From an uncultured Granulicatella sp. (lineage in GTDB: Bacteria; Bacillota; Bacilli; Lactobacillales; Aerococcaceae), in NCBI GenBank assembly GCA_934193545.1, contig CAKPVL010000006.1, positions 1 to 49,344 on the forward strand: DNA of 49,344 bases. The letters run 5' to 3'. Position 1 is the first letter of the stretch. Each line of letters starts with the position of its first letter. Positions 9,042 through 18,176 of the stretch are shown one piece after another. The notes under the pieces were generated by a model. That model made no database searches. It was given only the letters and a program-made list of their open reading frames with translations, and was not told the origin of the DNA. A program made the position numbers and the translations under genes.

Positions 9042-10239
9042 CTGTCTCTCTCCCCTCGTAGTTCGCTTCTAGTCCTCTGAAGAAATCTCGTGCTTCTTTT
9101 TCAAGCGACTCCCCAAAGTCCATTAAAGGAACGATATCCTTGAAGGCCGCTTTTGGAATCGCTAAGGCTTCGAGAGCTTCTGGTTTAATCGTCAATTGGA
9201 TATCTGATTCGTTTCCTTCTTGAATCTTCAATGCAAATTCTGGATCCGTGATAAACGGTGTTGATAGCCCGACTAAATCTGCATTTTCTAATGCTTCAAG
9301 GGCTTTATCTTTAGAATTAATGCCGCCTGAAGCAATCACTGCCACGCGCCCTTTTAAGCGATCATAGACAACCTTATTAACAAGCTCTCCTTGATGCGGT
9401 CCTTTAGCACGGACTTTATTTCTGAAGACATCATGTCCCCAGCTTGCAATGGCTAAGTAGTCAATATTTACTTTTTTAAGCGCCTCTTCGAAAAATTCGA
9501 GAAACTCATCTACAGTGTATCCAATTTGGTTTCCGCGCGTTTCTTCAGGAGTCGCACGGAATCCTAAAACAAAATCATCTGAGGCATTTTCATCAATCAC
9601 TTCTTGAACCGCCAATAAGACTTCCATCCCAATTCTTGAACGGTCCTCTAACGTCTTACAACCATACTCATCTGTACGCTCGTTTGAGAACGTTGAAAAG
9701 AAAGTTTGGATGAGTAGTCGTTGTGCCGATGAAATTTCTAGCCCGTCAAATCCAGACTGGATGGCAATTTGTGCAGCACGGCGATAATCTTCTATAATGC
9801 CATGAATTTCTTCTACGGTTAATTCTTTCACTTCATGAGGGAAAGGCGATTGCAATGTCATCGCGCTTGGGCCATACACATAGCGGTCACGGTTTAAGGC
9901 ATGACTTGCAAAACGTCCTGCATGCGTTAATTGTAAGATGGCTTTTGCACCACCTGATTTCATCGCTTTGGCTAGTTTGGTTAAGCCTTCGATATCGTCT
10001 AGAGATGTCGCACTAAAACCATACTCAAATAGCTGTCCGTGCTTGTTCACGTATGCCGCCCCTGTAATTTGAAGGGCTGCGGCATGCGCACGACGCTCAG
10101 CGTATTTTAAATCATCTTCTGTTATATGACCTTCTTTCGTCGAAGAGTTCGTCACCATTGGAGAAAGCACAAATCGATTGTCCAATGTGACTCCTTTTTT
10201 TAATTCGAAAGGCTTAAATAAAGCTTCTGTTTCTAACAC
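9031..10239 (-). CDS. NADH:flavin oxidoreductase, Old Yellow Enzyme family
   Basis: A 402-residue TIM-barrel flavoenzyme. Features are NRFVLSPMVTNSS near residue 22 (FMN phosphate region), ILQLTHAGRFA near 101, GFDGLEISSAQRLLIQTFFS near 164-183, FRATPEE near 229 and VIASGGINS near 298, all in OYE order. The classical OYE catalytic pattern HGAHGYL is altered to SSAQRLL, which is common in divergent Lactobacillales homologues. Such enzymes reduce activated double bonds or nitro groups with NAD(P)H. It follows the amidase by 14 bases and overlaps the luciferase-like gene by 11. It is probably a redox partner in the SirTM module, but its substrate is unknown. Confidence 0.87.
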   Translation of the reverse strand: MLETEALFKPFELKKGVTLDNRFVLSPMVTNSSTKEGHITEDDLKYAERRAHAAALQITGAAYVNKHGQLFEYGFSATSLDDIEGLTKLAKAMKSGGAKAILQLTHAGRFASHALNRDRYVYGPSAMTLQSPFPHEVKELTVEEIHGIIEDYRRAAQIAIQSGFDGLEISSAQRLLIQTFFSTFSNERTDEYGCKTLEDRSRIGMEVLLAVQEVIDENASDDFVLGFRATPEETRGNQIGYTVDEFLEFFEEALKKVNIDYLAIASWGHDVFRNKVRAKGPHQGELVNKVVYDRLKGRVAVIASGGINSKDKALEALENADLVGLSTPFITDPEFALKIQEGNESDIQLTIKPEALEALAIPKAAFKDIVPLMDFGESLEKEARDFFRGLEANYEGRETDEN

Positions 10240-10253
10240 ACTTTCACTTCTTT

Positions 10254-11708
10254 CTACTGTTTTGTTACTTGTAATAATTGTTCTTGTTCAAACCATTCTG
10301 CAATTTGCAGGAGCAAGTCTTCTCTTCCTTTTGCAGCAGCGAGTTGTACTCCAATCGGAAGTCCCTCTTTGGTGTGGTGAACTGGCAAGCTAATTGCTGG
10401 TTGCCCCGTAATATTAAATCGCTGAGTAAATGGCGTATCAGCTACGCTCTCTTCGAACATTTCCCAAAGCAATTGCTGTTTCTGGTCTTTTGAAAAATCA
10501 TCAATGCGACTGAGTTTGGATTGTAAATCCGCGGATAATTCATACGGAACAAGACTCGGCGCGGCCTGTGCAACCGTTGGCAATAATAGCACATCATACT
10601 GCTTGTGTAACTGCGCCATCTGTTCAGCATAAATATCCCAACTTGAAGCCACCTTAGAGTACTCCATCCCTGAAATATCCAGGCCACTACGATAAATCGC
10701 CCATGTCATCACTTCCATATCGTCACGCGTTACTGGACGCCCTAGCCAGCGTTCAATATTTTGGAACATCAACGCTGTTTCAACCGCACTGATGATATAG
10801 AATCCTTTTTGCAGAGCGATACCGTCGACAGGATCCTTTTGTAAAAGCGTTACGGAGTGCCCATGATTTTCAAAGAAATGTGCAATCTTCATCACGGCAT
10901 CCACCGAATCCTTAGAGATTGCTTCTCCCACTGGAGACTGTAACAACACCGCCACTCTTAATGGTTTTAGTTTTTCTGTTTTATAAAGCTGTTCGTAGCT
11001 CAGTTTCGGTAATGGAAATGGACTTTCCATCTGGCACTCTTGCATATGGAATAATAAGTTCCTTGTATCTTGAACAGTTTTTGTCAGTGCAAAATGAACG
11101 GTTGCGCCATTCCAGCCGCGATATGAGCCTGGTCCGACAATCACACGACCTCTAGAAGGTTTCAGTCCAATCAATCCATTATGACTGGCCGGAATTCGAA
11201 TCGATCCACCGCCATCACTAGCTGCTGCAATTGGAGTGATTTCGCTTGCTACAACAGCAGCCGATCCACCACTTGAGCCTCCTGCGTTTCGCTCAGGGTT
11301 CACCGCATTTCGAACGGGACCATGGAGTGTGGCATCACTGACGGTCTTGAATCCAAATTCTGGCGTATTAGTACGTCCCATAATGATGAAGCCGAGTTCT
11401 TCTAGACGTTTGACAAAGTTGTCAGTATGCGTACTTTTTACATCTTTGAATAAACGCGAGCCATATGTACAGACGCTCCCTCTTTGCTCCTGTCCCAAGT
11501 CTTTTAGAAAAATAGGAACTCCCGCAAATGGTTGATTCGTCAGTTTAAAGTTTTTTGCTTTTTCAAGAGCCTCTTCATATTGCTCATAAACAATGGCATT
11601 CAGAGAAGGATTAAGCGTGCGCGCGCGTTGAATCGTTTCTGTTACTAATTCTAATGGACTCACTTTTTTTAAGCGAACGGCTTTAGCCATACTTGTCGCA
11701 TCCACCAC
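10254..11708 (-). CDS. Amidase signature family hydrolase, first gene of the SirTM operon
   Basis: A 484-residue amidase signature enzyme with the Ser-cisSer-Lys triad visible: Lys in PIFLKDLGQ (about residue 69), the cis-Ser in NAGGSSGGSAA (about 144) and the nucleophilic Ser in DGGGSIRIPA (about 168). The family hydrolyses amides, from indoleacetamide to cyclic oligoamides, and includes GatA; this protein stands apart from GatA in lacking gatC and gatB neighbours. Translation begins at GTG (11708) after AGGGAAG. A promoter lies directly upstream and no terminator separates it from the OYE gene, so it leads the operon. A role acting on a lipoamide-like or other carried substrate is only a guess. 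Confidence 0.88.
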   Translation of the reverse strand: MVDATSMAKAVRLKKVSPLELVTETIQRARTLNPSLNAIVYEQYEEALEKAKNFKLTNQPFAGVPIFLKDLGQEQRGSVCTYGSRLFKDVKSTHTDNFVKRLEELGFIIMGRTNTPEFGFKTVSDATLHGPVRNAVNPERNAGGSSGGSAAVVASEITPIAAASDGGGSIRIPASHNGLIGLKPSRGRVIVGPGSYRGWNGATVHFALTKTVQDTRNLLFHMQECQMESPFPLPKLSYEQLYKTEKLKPLRVAVLLQSPVGEAISKDSVDAVMKIAHFFENHGHSVTLLQKDPVDGIALQKGFYIISAVETALMFQNIERWLGRPVTRDDMEVMTWAIYRSGLDISGMEYSKVASSWDIYAEQMAQLHKQYDVLLLPTVAQAAPSLVPYELSADLQSKLSRIDDFSKDQKQQLLWEMFEESVADTPFTQRFNITGQPAISLPVHHTKEGLPIGVQLAAAKGREDLLLQIAEWFEQEQLLQVTKQ

Positions 11709-11740
11709 TTCATCACTTCCCTTTCACTAATTAACAAGCC

Positions 11741-11770
11741 ATTATACCCATGAACACCTCTCAATTACAA
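11741..11770 (-). promoter_or_regulatory. Putative promoter of the amidase-SirTM operon
   Basis: Minus strand: TTGTAA (11765-11770), 18-base spacer, perfect TATAAT (11741-11746), about 30 bases before the amidase GTG. No clear operator dyad is visible around it. Confidence 0.65.
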
Positions 11771-11792
11771 AAGTACGGCCTGTAAAAACACG

Positions 11793-11837
11793 AAAAAAAA
11801 TAATCTCTAAAATCAGCACGATTTCAGAGACTATTTT
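11793..11837 (-). terminator. Intrinsic terminator after the YfhO genes
   Basis: Minus strand stem of about 16 pairs with mismatches (AATAGTCTCTGAAATC paired with GATTTTAGAGATTATT) followed by an eight-base T run. Confidence 0.88.
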
Positions 11838-11850
11838 AATGACAATCTAT

Positions 11851-14445
11851 TTAATTTTTATGCTTTTTCCATAAGAAAACTAATAAGAGAAGTGACGAAA
11901 TAGAAATCAGCATTCCAAGATGTAATCCTGGCGGCGTATAACTCCAAACAATTTCGTGTTCTCCTTCTGTGAGTGAAACGCCCATAAAGAAGCCAAGCGC
12001 TTTTTTCACTTCTTGCTTCTTACCATCCACCGTCACGCTCCAACCCGAATGGTATGGAATCGTAAAGGTCGCAAAGGACTGGTCACTATTAGTTACAGTG
12101 ACATGTGCCTTTACCATCGCATTTGTATACGACTCAATTGTAATATCATTTGCTTTCTTATACTGCGTCAATGCATTTGCGAGTGTTGTGATATCAATCG
12201 TATAGAACTTGAAGCCTCGAAGATCCCATTCTTTGGCTTTCGCGTCCTCAATCGCAAAGGTAATCGTCTGGTCTAAGTTTCCATTTCCAATCATCCACAA
12301 TTGGTTCTCATGGAATCGATTCTCATACGGATAACTGATACCATTTAGCATTACTTTTGATTTAATCACAGAACCCGCTTGACGTTCTGGAATTTCGACA
12401 AAATACAGTTTGTTTGGTTGTAAATTGAACTTCCATTCAATTTTAGCCGGTTCCGCCTCGTTTGTTAGCGTGTATTTCTCCTGCCCCTTCGTTAAATTAG
12501 TCGTCACAGGTTCTTGGGCGTTCACTTCAGTCAGTGCGTTCGTTCCAGAGAGCCCAATCACTTGCAAAAGTTGGTTGAGATTGGCTACTGGTTGATTTTT
12601 TTCAAAAGCGATATTGGTTGCTGTATTTTCATTCGTTAAATAGCCAAGAGAAAACGCATATGGATTGCGGTAAACCACAAAATCCTTCACTTTACCTTCT
12701 TTAGCATACATGCCGCGTATATCCGCAAAGACACGGTTTTCATCGCCATCCATCATAAAACGAGAGACGCCAAAGAGAGAATCCAAAATCACATTGCGGT
12801 CGGTATAATTCGTCACTGATTGAGACGTTGGAAGGCCTAGATGACTCATCTCTTCAATCAGTTCATGCTCTAAACTTGATGTGAAGTGCGAAGCGCCGTT
12901 ATAGCCAAATGCAATCGGGAAGTTCGCATGCGACAATCCTTTATGCATTTCCATTCGCGTAAAAGGATTCGGATTGCTATAGCCTTCTTTATCGAAAGCC
13001 ATCGCAAATTCCATTTGTTCCTTTAGTCCTGCATTACCGATAAAATAAGGAGCTCTTCTAAATCCGACAAAGGAACTCACCATTAACTCAACAATTACGA
13101 CTCCGGCCGTTAATTGGAGCCTACGAACTCTTTCAGCTCTTCTAAAGAAGAACGCTAATAAGATAATCGTCCAAATAATAAATGCGAGTATTTTCTGTGA
13201 AGTCTCGACGTATTGCAGACCTCTTAGAGTCGACAACACTAGAATCGTACCAAAGCTAAAGATGGCCACTAAGAACTCATTTAAGCGGAATTCATCTTTC
13301 CACTGCATTAAGCTTTCAGACGCTAGCACGAGCATAAAGCTATTGGCTACCCAAGAATTTCTAAAGTAGAAACCAACCGGGCGCTGTCCCATATGCCAAA
13401 TTTGATCGAAGCCTTGAATCGAAAACGAAAGCAGTAAGACAAGCAACACGACCGTCGCCGCTAATTTCTTACGAAGTGTAATCTCTCTTTTAGCGAAGAA
13501 CGTACATAGGCCAAAGAGTCCTAATCCACCAATAAAAAGTTGCGGTAACGCCTTAGAATCGCCCCACTCTTTTTCACCAAAGGATCCTAAGATGAATTTT
13601 TGAGGCATAGCCACTAAATCATTTACCGAGTTCCATGACCATGCAAAGGTGCTTCCCGCACTTGCTTTACTTTCTAGCAAAGCACTAAAGACGGGCAATA
13701 GCCAAAATGCTGCAAGGCCAACTCCAATCAGCGCAAATAACGCGACTTTCGCTATTCTCTGTACGGCCTCTTTCAAAGAAATATCCTTTGAGAAGACGAT
13801 ATAAAATGTATAGAGTGCCACAAAGAGACACATCATATATCCTGTATAAAAATCCGTTATTAAACTAATGGCAAGAAACAGCGGTAATTTTACCGAACGC
13901 TTCCCACTTGCCACCTCTTCGATTCCCAAGAGAATAAACGGAATATACACCAAATTATCTAAGAAATTAGGATTGTACTGTTGCGATACGACAAAACCGC
14001 TAAGGGCATATGACGAAGCTAATCCTAACGATAACCAGTAATGTTTCGATACGCCTTGGAATTTCTTTTCTAAGAAATAACCAAAGACAACTCCCATCAC
14101 CCCAGCACGTAGAAGAGGAATCACGTAGCTAAGGACTTGAAAACTTGAAATTGGAAAGATTACATATAAAAACGTGAATGGGCTTAAACTATTAAAGCCC
14201 CAGACACTTGGCATGGCTCCTCCAAGTGACTTCTCGAAGGACCAAAATAGACCACTAAAATCTCCACTCCAAAATAGTTTATGCAATCCGATATAAAGCG
14301 GAAAATATTGAGAAAGAAAGTCTCCACTATGAATCGAATTTTGCGAAAAAGGGGTCAATCCTAAACTTAGGAAGACCCCCAACATCACCACAAATGGAAC
14401 GAAGAATAGCGAACTATATTTTAATTTCATTTTTGAAATTGTCAT
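11851..14445 (-). CDS. YfhO family membrane protein, second copy (GT-C-type glycosyltransferase)
   Basis: An 864-residue polytopic protein of the YfhO family: about 12 N-terminal membrane segments, a large extracytoplasmic C-terminal region and one last membrane helix near the C terminus. The early motif VWGFNSLSPFTFLYVIF (about residues 77-93) and WHMGQRPVGFYFRNSWV (about 350) are shared with the copy just upstream, as is the final PYHSGWSVTVDGK segment. In B. subtilis and Listeria, YfhO-type proteins transfer sugars from a lipid carrier onto teichoic acids outside the cell. The two copies have diverged strongly, so they may use different acceptors. It starts 20 bases after the upstream copy and ends at a terminator. 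Confidence 0.88.
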   Translation of the reverse strand: MTISKMKLKYSSLFFVPFVVMLGVFLSLGLTPFSQNSIHSGDFLSQYFPLYIGLHKLFWSGDFSGLFWSFEKSLGGAMPSVWGFNSLSPFTFLYVIFPISSFQVLSYVIPLLRAGVMGVVFGYFLEKKFQGVSKHYWLSLGLASSYALSGFVVSQQYNPNFLDNLVYIPFILLGIEEVASGKRSVKLPLFLAISLITDFYTGYMMCLFVALYTFYIVFSKDISLKEAVQRIAKVALFALIGVGLAAFWLLPVFSALLESKASAGSTFAWSWNSVNDLVAMPQKFILGSFGEKEWGDSKALPQLFIGGLGLFGLCTFFAKREITLRKKLAATVVLLVLLLSFSIQGFDQIWHMGQRPVGFYFRNSWVANSFMLVLASESLMQWKDEFRLNEFLVAIFSFGTILVLSTLRGLQYVETSQKILAFIIWTIILLAFFFRRAERVRRLQLTAGVVIVELMVSSFVGFRRAPYFIGNAGLKEQMEFAMAFDKEGYSNPNPFTRMEMHKGLSHANFPIAFGYNGASHFTSSLEHELIEEMSHLGLPTSQSVTNYTDRNVILDSLFGVSRFMMDGDENRVFADIRGMYAKEGKVKDFVVYRNPYAFSLGYLTNENTATNIAFEKNQPVANLNQLLQVIGLSGTNALTEVNAQEPVTTNLTKGQEKYTLTNEAEPAKIEWKFNLQPNKLYFVEIPERQAGSVIKSKVMLNGISYPYENRFHENQLWMIGNGNLDQTITFAIEDAKAKEWDLRGFKFYTIDITTLANALTQYKKANDITIESYTNAMVKAHVTVTNSDQSFATFTIPYHSGWSVTVDGKKQEVKKALGFFMGVSLTEGEHEIVWSYTPPGLHLGMLISISSLLLLVFLWKKHKN

Positions 14446-14465
14446 TATAGTCTACTCCTATTCAA

Positions 14466-17093
14466 TTAAATCCATTTTTTATAAATGGCTAACACATAAA
14501 TACAAATTGATAAGATTGAAATTACAAGACCTGCCATAAATCCTTCTGGCATATAAGTCATCTCAATCGTATGTTCACCAGGTGTAATTGGGAAGGCAAG
14601 AAGACTATCCCAAACTTTAGCCGTTCCAACGACTTGACCATCCACTTTAACCGTCCAGCCTTTTTCATATGGAATACTTGTCATCATCCATGTGCTATCG
14701 TCTGTGATATTCACAGTCCCTTGAATATGACTATCATTCCAATGAGTGACTTTCATTCCTTGAAGTTGACGCTCTTCAATCATGCGATTTACTAAGGCAC
14801 TATTTGAGCGCGCTAGGCGTAACCCTGACAAGTTGTATTCGTCATCTGTGTCAATTTCAATCGTTAAATCAACGGCTTTTCCAAGTGAATCATGGGCCAC
14901 TTGAATGAGCTGTGTTTGTTGGAATTTATCTTGGAAGTCATACGTATTTCCGTTGAGTAAAATTCTCACTTTGTTTTTATTTGTATGAGAAAGTTTTTGA
15001 GGAATCGATACCCAGTAATCTTCAGATGACTGTGGTACTAAATGATACGTAATGGTTCCTGGTTTCGATGAATCCACACGTTTATACGTTTCTGGTTTAG
15101 ACGAATCCGGAACTTCCATATTATCCAATTTCACTTCGTTGGCTGCTAGAAGCGTTAAGTAGTTCTCACTTGTGGCTCCCATCGCTTGAACAATCTTGTT
15201 ATGGTTTTGAATCGGTTGATGATTTTCCAGTTTTACATTCACTGTCGCATCATTCACACCATAAGCGATTGGCAAGATTAATCCTGTTTCATACGTCTTC
15301 GTTCTTGTTGCTTCGTACACTGGTTCTTTCGATGTAATATCTTTACGCGTTACCATATTTCCGAATACATACATTTTCGAAGTATCAGGATATTCTTTTG
15401 TATACACTGGTTTTGGCGCCACTAAGTATTTCACTGAGAAGAGCGCATCTTGCAGCGGTGTTCCTTGATAGTACGTTGTCGCGTTAATCCCGTTATTTCC
15501 TAAGCGATCAAATAAATCACGCGTACTATTTTCTAAGTTCGAACTAAATACTGATAGACCTGGGTAATCGACCATAAACGGATCGTTTTTACTTAAGTTA
15601 AATGTCTTATTGATACGGTAGAAATCTGTATCGTCAGGGCGAATTGGATTAATCGCGTCTTTCAATTGAAGAACCGCATCATGATATTTATAGGCATCTG
15701 TATATCCGACACGCGACTGAACAATAGCCGCATTCGCTGTCAATTCAACCGCCGTCAATACTGCGATCACTGCCCATGGTTTCTTCGCTTTTGTCCAGAA
15801 CAGAACAAAAAGCATAATCATGAAAATCCCAAGTGTTGCGATTCGTTGCCAAATTGTTAAGAATGAATGTTCTTGGAATTGAACGATTCCAAAAATAATC
15901 GCCATTCCCACAAATAAGATACTTGCTTCTTTTGCGGTAAATCGTTCGACTTCGCGTAAGCTTAAGTAAGCTAGGTACACTAAGAAGAAGGCGATAATCC
16001 ATGAGAAGCGGTAGAAGAATCCTGCTGGGTTTTGTCCCATATGCCATAATTTACTTGTAAATTCATGCGCACAAGAGATTAAGAAAACAACAAGAACGAA
16101 TCCGGCTGCAACCTTACCCCATTTCGTAATCTTCTTAGAGATAAAGTAATAAATCGTTCCTAAAATCCCGAAGCTCGCCACATAAATGTTTGGTAAGTTT
16201 GGACCTGCTGGCCATGAATCATTATCGAATGATCCAAGGAATAATTTCGATAAAATCTCAAGCGGGTTAATTTGCAATGTCCACTCAAATTTCAATGAGT
16301 TTTGCAAACCACCTTTAGTAGAAACTAAACTGATGATGATTGGCAATAGGATTGCTGCAACCATCCCTACTGCGATAATTGAAGCACACGCGAGTTTTAA
16401 CATGCGTTCAAAAATCACTTTGATATTTGTAAATTCTTTTGAACGGATGACATAGAATAATGCGTAGATAACTACGAAAATACATGTCATATAACCCATA
16501 TAGAAGTGTACAAATAGCGCTAGAGCAAGCATTCCGATATAGCCTCGTGGAGACTCATTATCGAGCACTTGTTCTACTCCAATTAATACTAGTGGCAACA
16601 TAATCATGCCATCGTAGAAAATTGGGTTCATTTGGTAGCTGACGTTAAATCCGTTTAAGGCATAAATCGTCGCCACAATTGGAAGTAAGTAAGCTTTTTT
16701 CTTCAAGCCGTCATAACGCTTCACAAGGAAATGCGTCATCGTAAGTCCCATTGTTCCGTAACGCAATGCGATAACAACTGGAACAATCCATTGGAAGTTT
16801 TCTTCAGAGAAGAAAAGGAACAGGAAGTTAAATGGACTTAATAAGTTAAAGCCCCAAATCCCAAGCATTCCTCCACCAATCGATTTCGAGAAGGAATAGA
16901 AGAAGCTACTCCAATCCCAATTAAGGAAAAGATGTTTGAAATAAGCATAGAGCCCGATGTACTGCGCGTTAAAGTCAACAGCCATCAGCGACTTCGCACC
17001 AAACGGGAAGAAGCCATCAATCGCCCACGCGATAAACATGATGACCATCGGCGCAAGGAAGCTTGCTAAATAGACCTTTTTCTTAGTCGTCAT
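14466..17093 (-). CDS. YfhO family membrane protein, first copy (GT-C-type glycosyltransferase)
   Basis: An 875-residue YfhO family protein with the same layout as the downstream copy: multiple N-terminal membrane segments with IWGFNLLSPFNFLFLFF (about residues 79-95) and WHMGQNPAGFFYRFSWI (about 351), then a long extracytoplasmic domain ending with PYEKGWTVKVDGQ and a last membrane helix. The acidic residue in MAVDFNAQY after the first helix is a candidate GT-C catalytic Asp. It overlaps the glycosyltransferase gene by 11 bases, which points to one pathway: the cytosolic enzyme loads a sugar on undecaprenyl phosphate and the YfhO proteins use it outside. The acceptor is unknown. Confidence 0.88.
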   Translation of the reverse strand: MTTKKKVYLASFLAPMVIMFIAWAIDGFFPFGAKSLMAVDFNAQYIGLYAYFKHLFLNWDWSSFFYSFSKSIGGGMLGIWGFNLLSPFNFLFLFFSEENFQWIVPVVIALRYGTMGLTMTHFLVKRYDGLKKKAYLLPIVATIYALNGFNVSYQMNPIFYDGMIMLPLVLIGVEQVLDNESPRGYIGMLALALFVHFYMGYMTCIFVVIYALFYVIRSKEFTNIKVIFERMLKLACASIIAVGMVAAILLPIIISLVSTKGGLQNSLKFEWTLQINPLEILSKLFLGSFDNDSWPAGPNLPNIYVASFGILGTIYYFISKKITKWGKVAAGFVLVVFLISCAHEFTSKLWHMGQNPAGFFYRFSWIIAFFLVYLAYLSLREVERFTAKEASILFVGMAIIFGIVQFQEHSFLTIWQRIATLGIFMIMLFVLFWTKAKKPWAVIAVLTAVELTANAAIVQSRVGYTDAYKYHDAVLQLKDAINPIRPDDTDFYRINKTFNLSKNDPFMVDYPGLSVFSSNLENSTRDLFDRLGNNGINATTYYQGTPLQDALFSVKYLVAPKPVYTKEYPDTSKMYVFGNMVTRKDITSKEPVYEATRTKTYETGLILPIAYGVNDATVNVKLENHQPIQNHNKIVQAMGATSENYLTLLAANEVKLDNMEVPDSSKPETYKRVDSSKPGTITYHLVPQSSEDYWVSIPQKLSHTNKNKVRILLNGNTYDFQDKFQQTQLIQVAHDSLGKAVDLTIEIDTDDEYNLSGLRLARSNSALVNRMIEERQLQGMKVTHWNDSHIQGTVNITDDSTWMMTSIPYEKGWTVKVDGQVVGTAKVWDSLLAFPITPGEHTIEMTYMPEGFMAGLVISILSICIYVLAIYKKWI

Positions 17094-18033
17094 GTTGCTC
17101 TCCTTTCACCGTCATATTCGTTTCGTCTACTAAGTAATGCGGACGTTTCTTCACTTCGTAGTAAATCTTACCGATGTACTCTCCTAATACCCCGATCGAA
17201 ATCAATTGAATTCCACCAAAGAGCACGACAGAGAAAATTGTTGTGAAGTATCCACTCACGAGTGAATCTGGCGCTACGAAGTATTGAACAAATGTCCAAA
17301 GAACGTAAGCTAATGAGATTAATAAACAGAATAAACCGAAGTTAATGCACATACGAAGCGGTTTATCATTGAACGATAAAATTCCTTGAATCGCATAGTT
17401 CAATGAGAACTTCAATGAGTATTTTGTTTCACCCACTGTACGAACTTGGTTTTCATATTCGATGACTTTTTCTTTAAATCCAATCCAAGAGAAAATCCCT
17501 TTAGAGAATCGGTTGTATTCTTGTAATGAAAGAATGGCACGAACCGCTTTACGGCTGAATAGACGGAATTCAGAAACTCCATCCATTAATTCGATATCCA
17601 TCATTTTGTTTGCAAGACGATAGAAATGTTTTGCTAAGAATGTACGGTGAGGCTTTTCACCTGTACGTGTACGACGAGCACTCACGACGTCATACCCTTC
17701 TTCATACGCTTCAATCATTTGTGGAAGAAGTGCAGGTGGATGTTGTAAATCCCCATCCATTAAAATCACAGCTTCCCCTGTTGCATATTCAAGTCCTGCA
17801 ATTGTTCCAGCTTCTTTCCCAAAGTTTCTGCTGAAACTAATATATTTTACGCGAGAATCGCCATCTGCGATTGCAAGCATTTTTTCAAAAGTACGGTCTT
17901 TACTACCATCATTAATAAAAATAATTTCAAATTCCGCTTTAGTAATTTTATTGACTTCTGCTACTAAGGCGTCATACATTTTTTGAATCATATTTTCCTC
18001 GTTATAAAACGGGATGACAATTGATAATTTCAT
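17083..18033 (-). CDS. Family 2 glycosyltransferase, CsbB/GtrB-like polyprenyl-phosphate sugar transferase
   Basis: A 316-residue protein with a GT-A domain (1-225) and two C-terminal membrane helices (about 230-250 and 262-287). Motifs are SIVIPFYNEE at the start, INDGSKDRT near 42, RNFGKEAGTIAGL near 71 and LMDGDLQHPP (DxD region) near 92, as in CsbB, GtrB and dolichyl-phosphate mannose synthases. The family attaches glucose or GlcNAc to undecaprenyl phosphate at the inner membrane face. I chose the ATG at 18033 because GAGGAG lies eight bases upstream. It heads a three-gene operon with two YfhO proteins; no GtcA-like flippase gene is in the window. Confidence 0.9.
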   Translation of the reverse strand: MKLSIVIPFYNEENMIQKMYDALVAEVNKITKAEFEIIFINDGSKDRTFEKMLAIADGDSRVKYISFSRNFGKEAGTIAGLEYATGEAVILMDGDLQHPPALLPQMIEAYEEGYDVVSARRTRTGEKPHRTFLAKHFYRLANKMMDIELMDGVSEFRLFSRKAVRAILSLQEYNRFSKGIFSWIGFKEKVIEYENQVRTVGETKYSLKFSLNYAIQGILSFNDKPLRMCINFGLFCLLISLAYVLWTFVQYFVAPDSLVSGYFTTIFSVVLFGGIQLISIGVLGEYIGKIYYEVKKRPHYLVDETNMTVKGEQHDD

Positions 18034-18071
18034 TATTCCACTCCTCAATCCTTTAAATGTTCATCTCTTAT

Positions 18072-18080
18072 ATCATACCA
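18072..18080 (-). promoter_or_regulatory. Putative extended -10 promoter of the glycosyltransferase-YfhO operon
   Basis: Minus strand TGGTATGAT is an extended -10 element about 40 bases upstream of the glycosyltransferase start. No good -35 box is seen. Confidence 0.45.
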
Positions 18081-18124
18081 TTTTTTTGTGTGAAATTCCG
18101 CTCATATGCGAATTTTTTGGGTAC

Positions 18125-18168
18125 AAAAAAACGAGAACTCTTCCTTTTCGAAAGAAGATTCTCGTTTC
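18125..18168 (-). terminator. Intrinsic terminator after lit
   Basis: Minus strand stem AACGAGAATCTTC... pairing with ...GAAGAGTTCTCGTT, followed by TTTTTTTG. Confidence 0.88.
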
Positions 18169-18176
18169 TTACTGTT

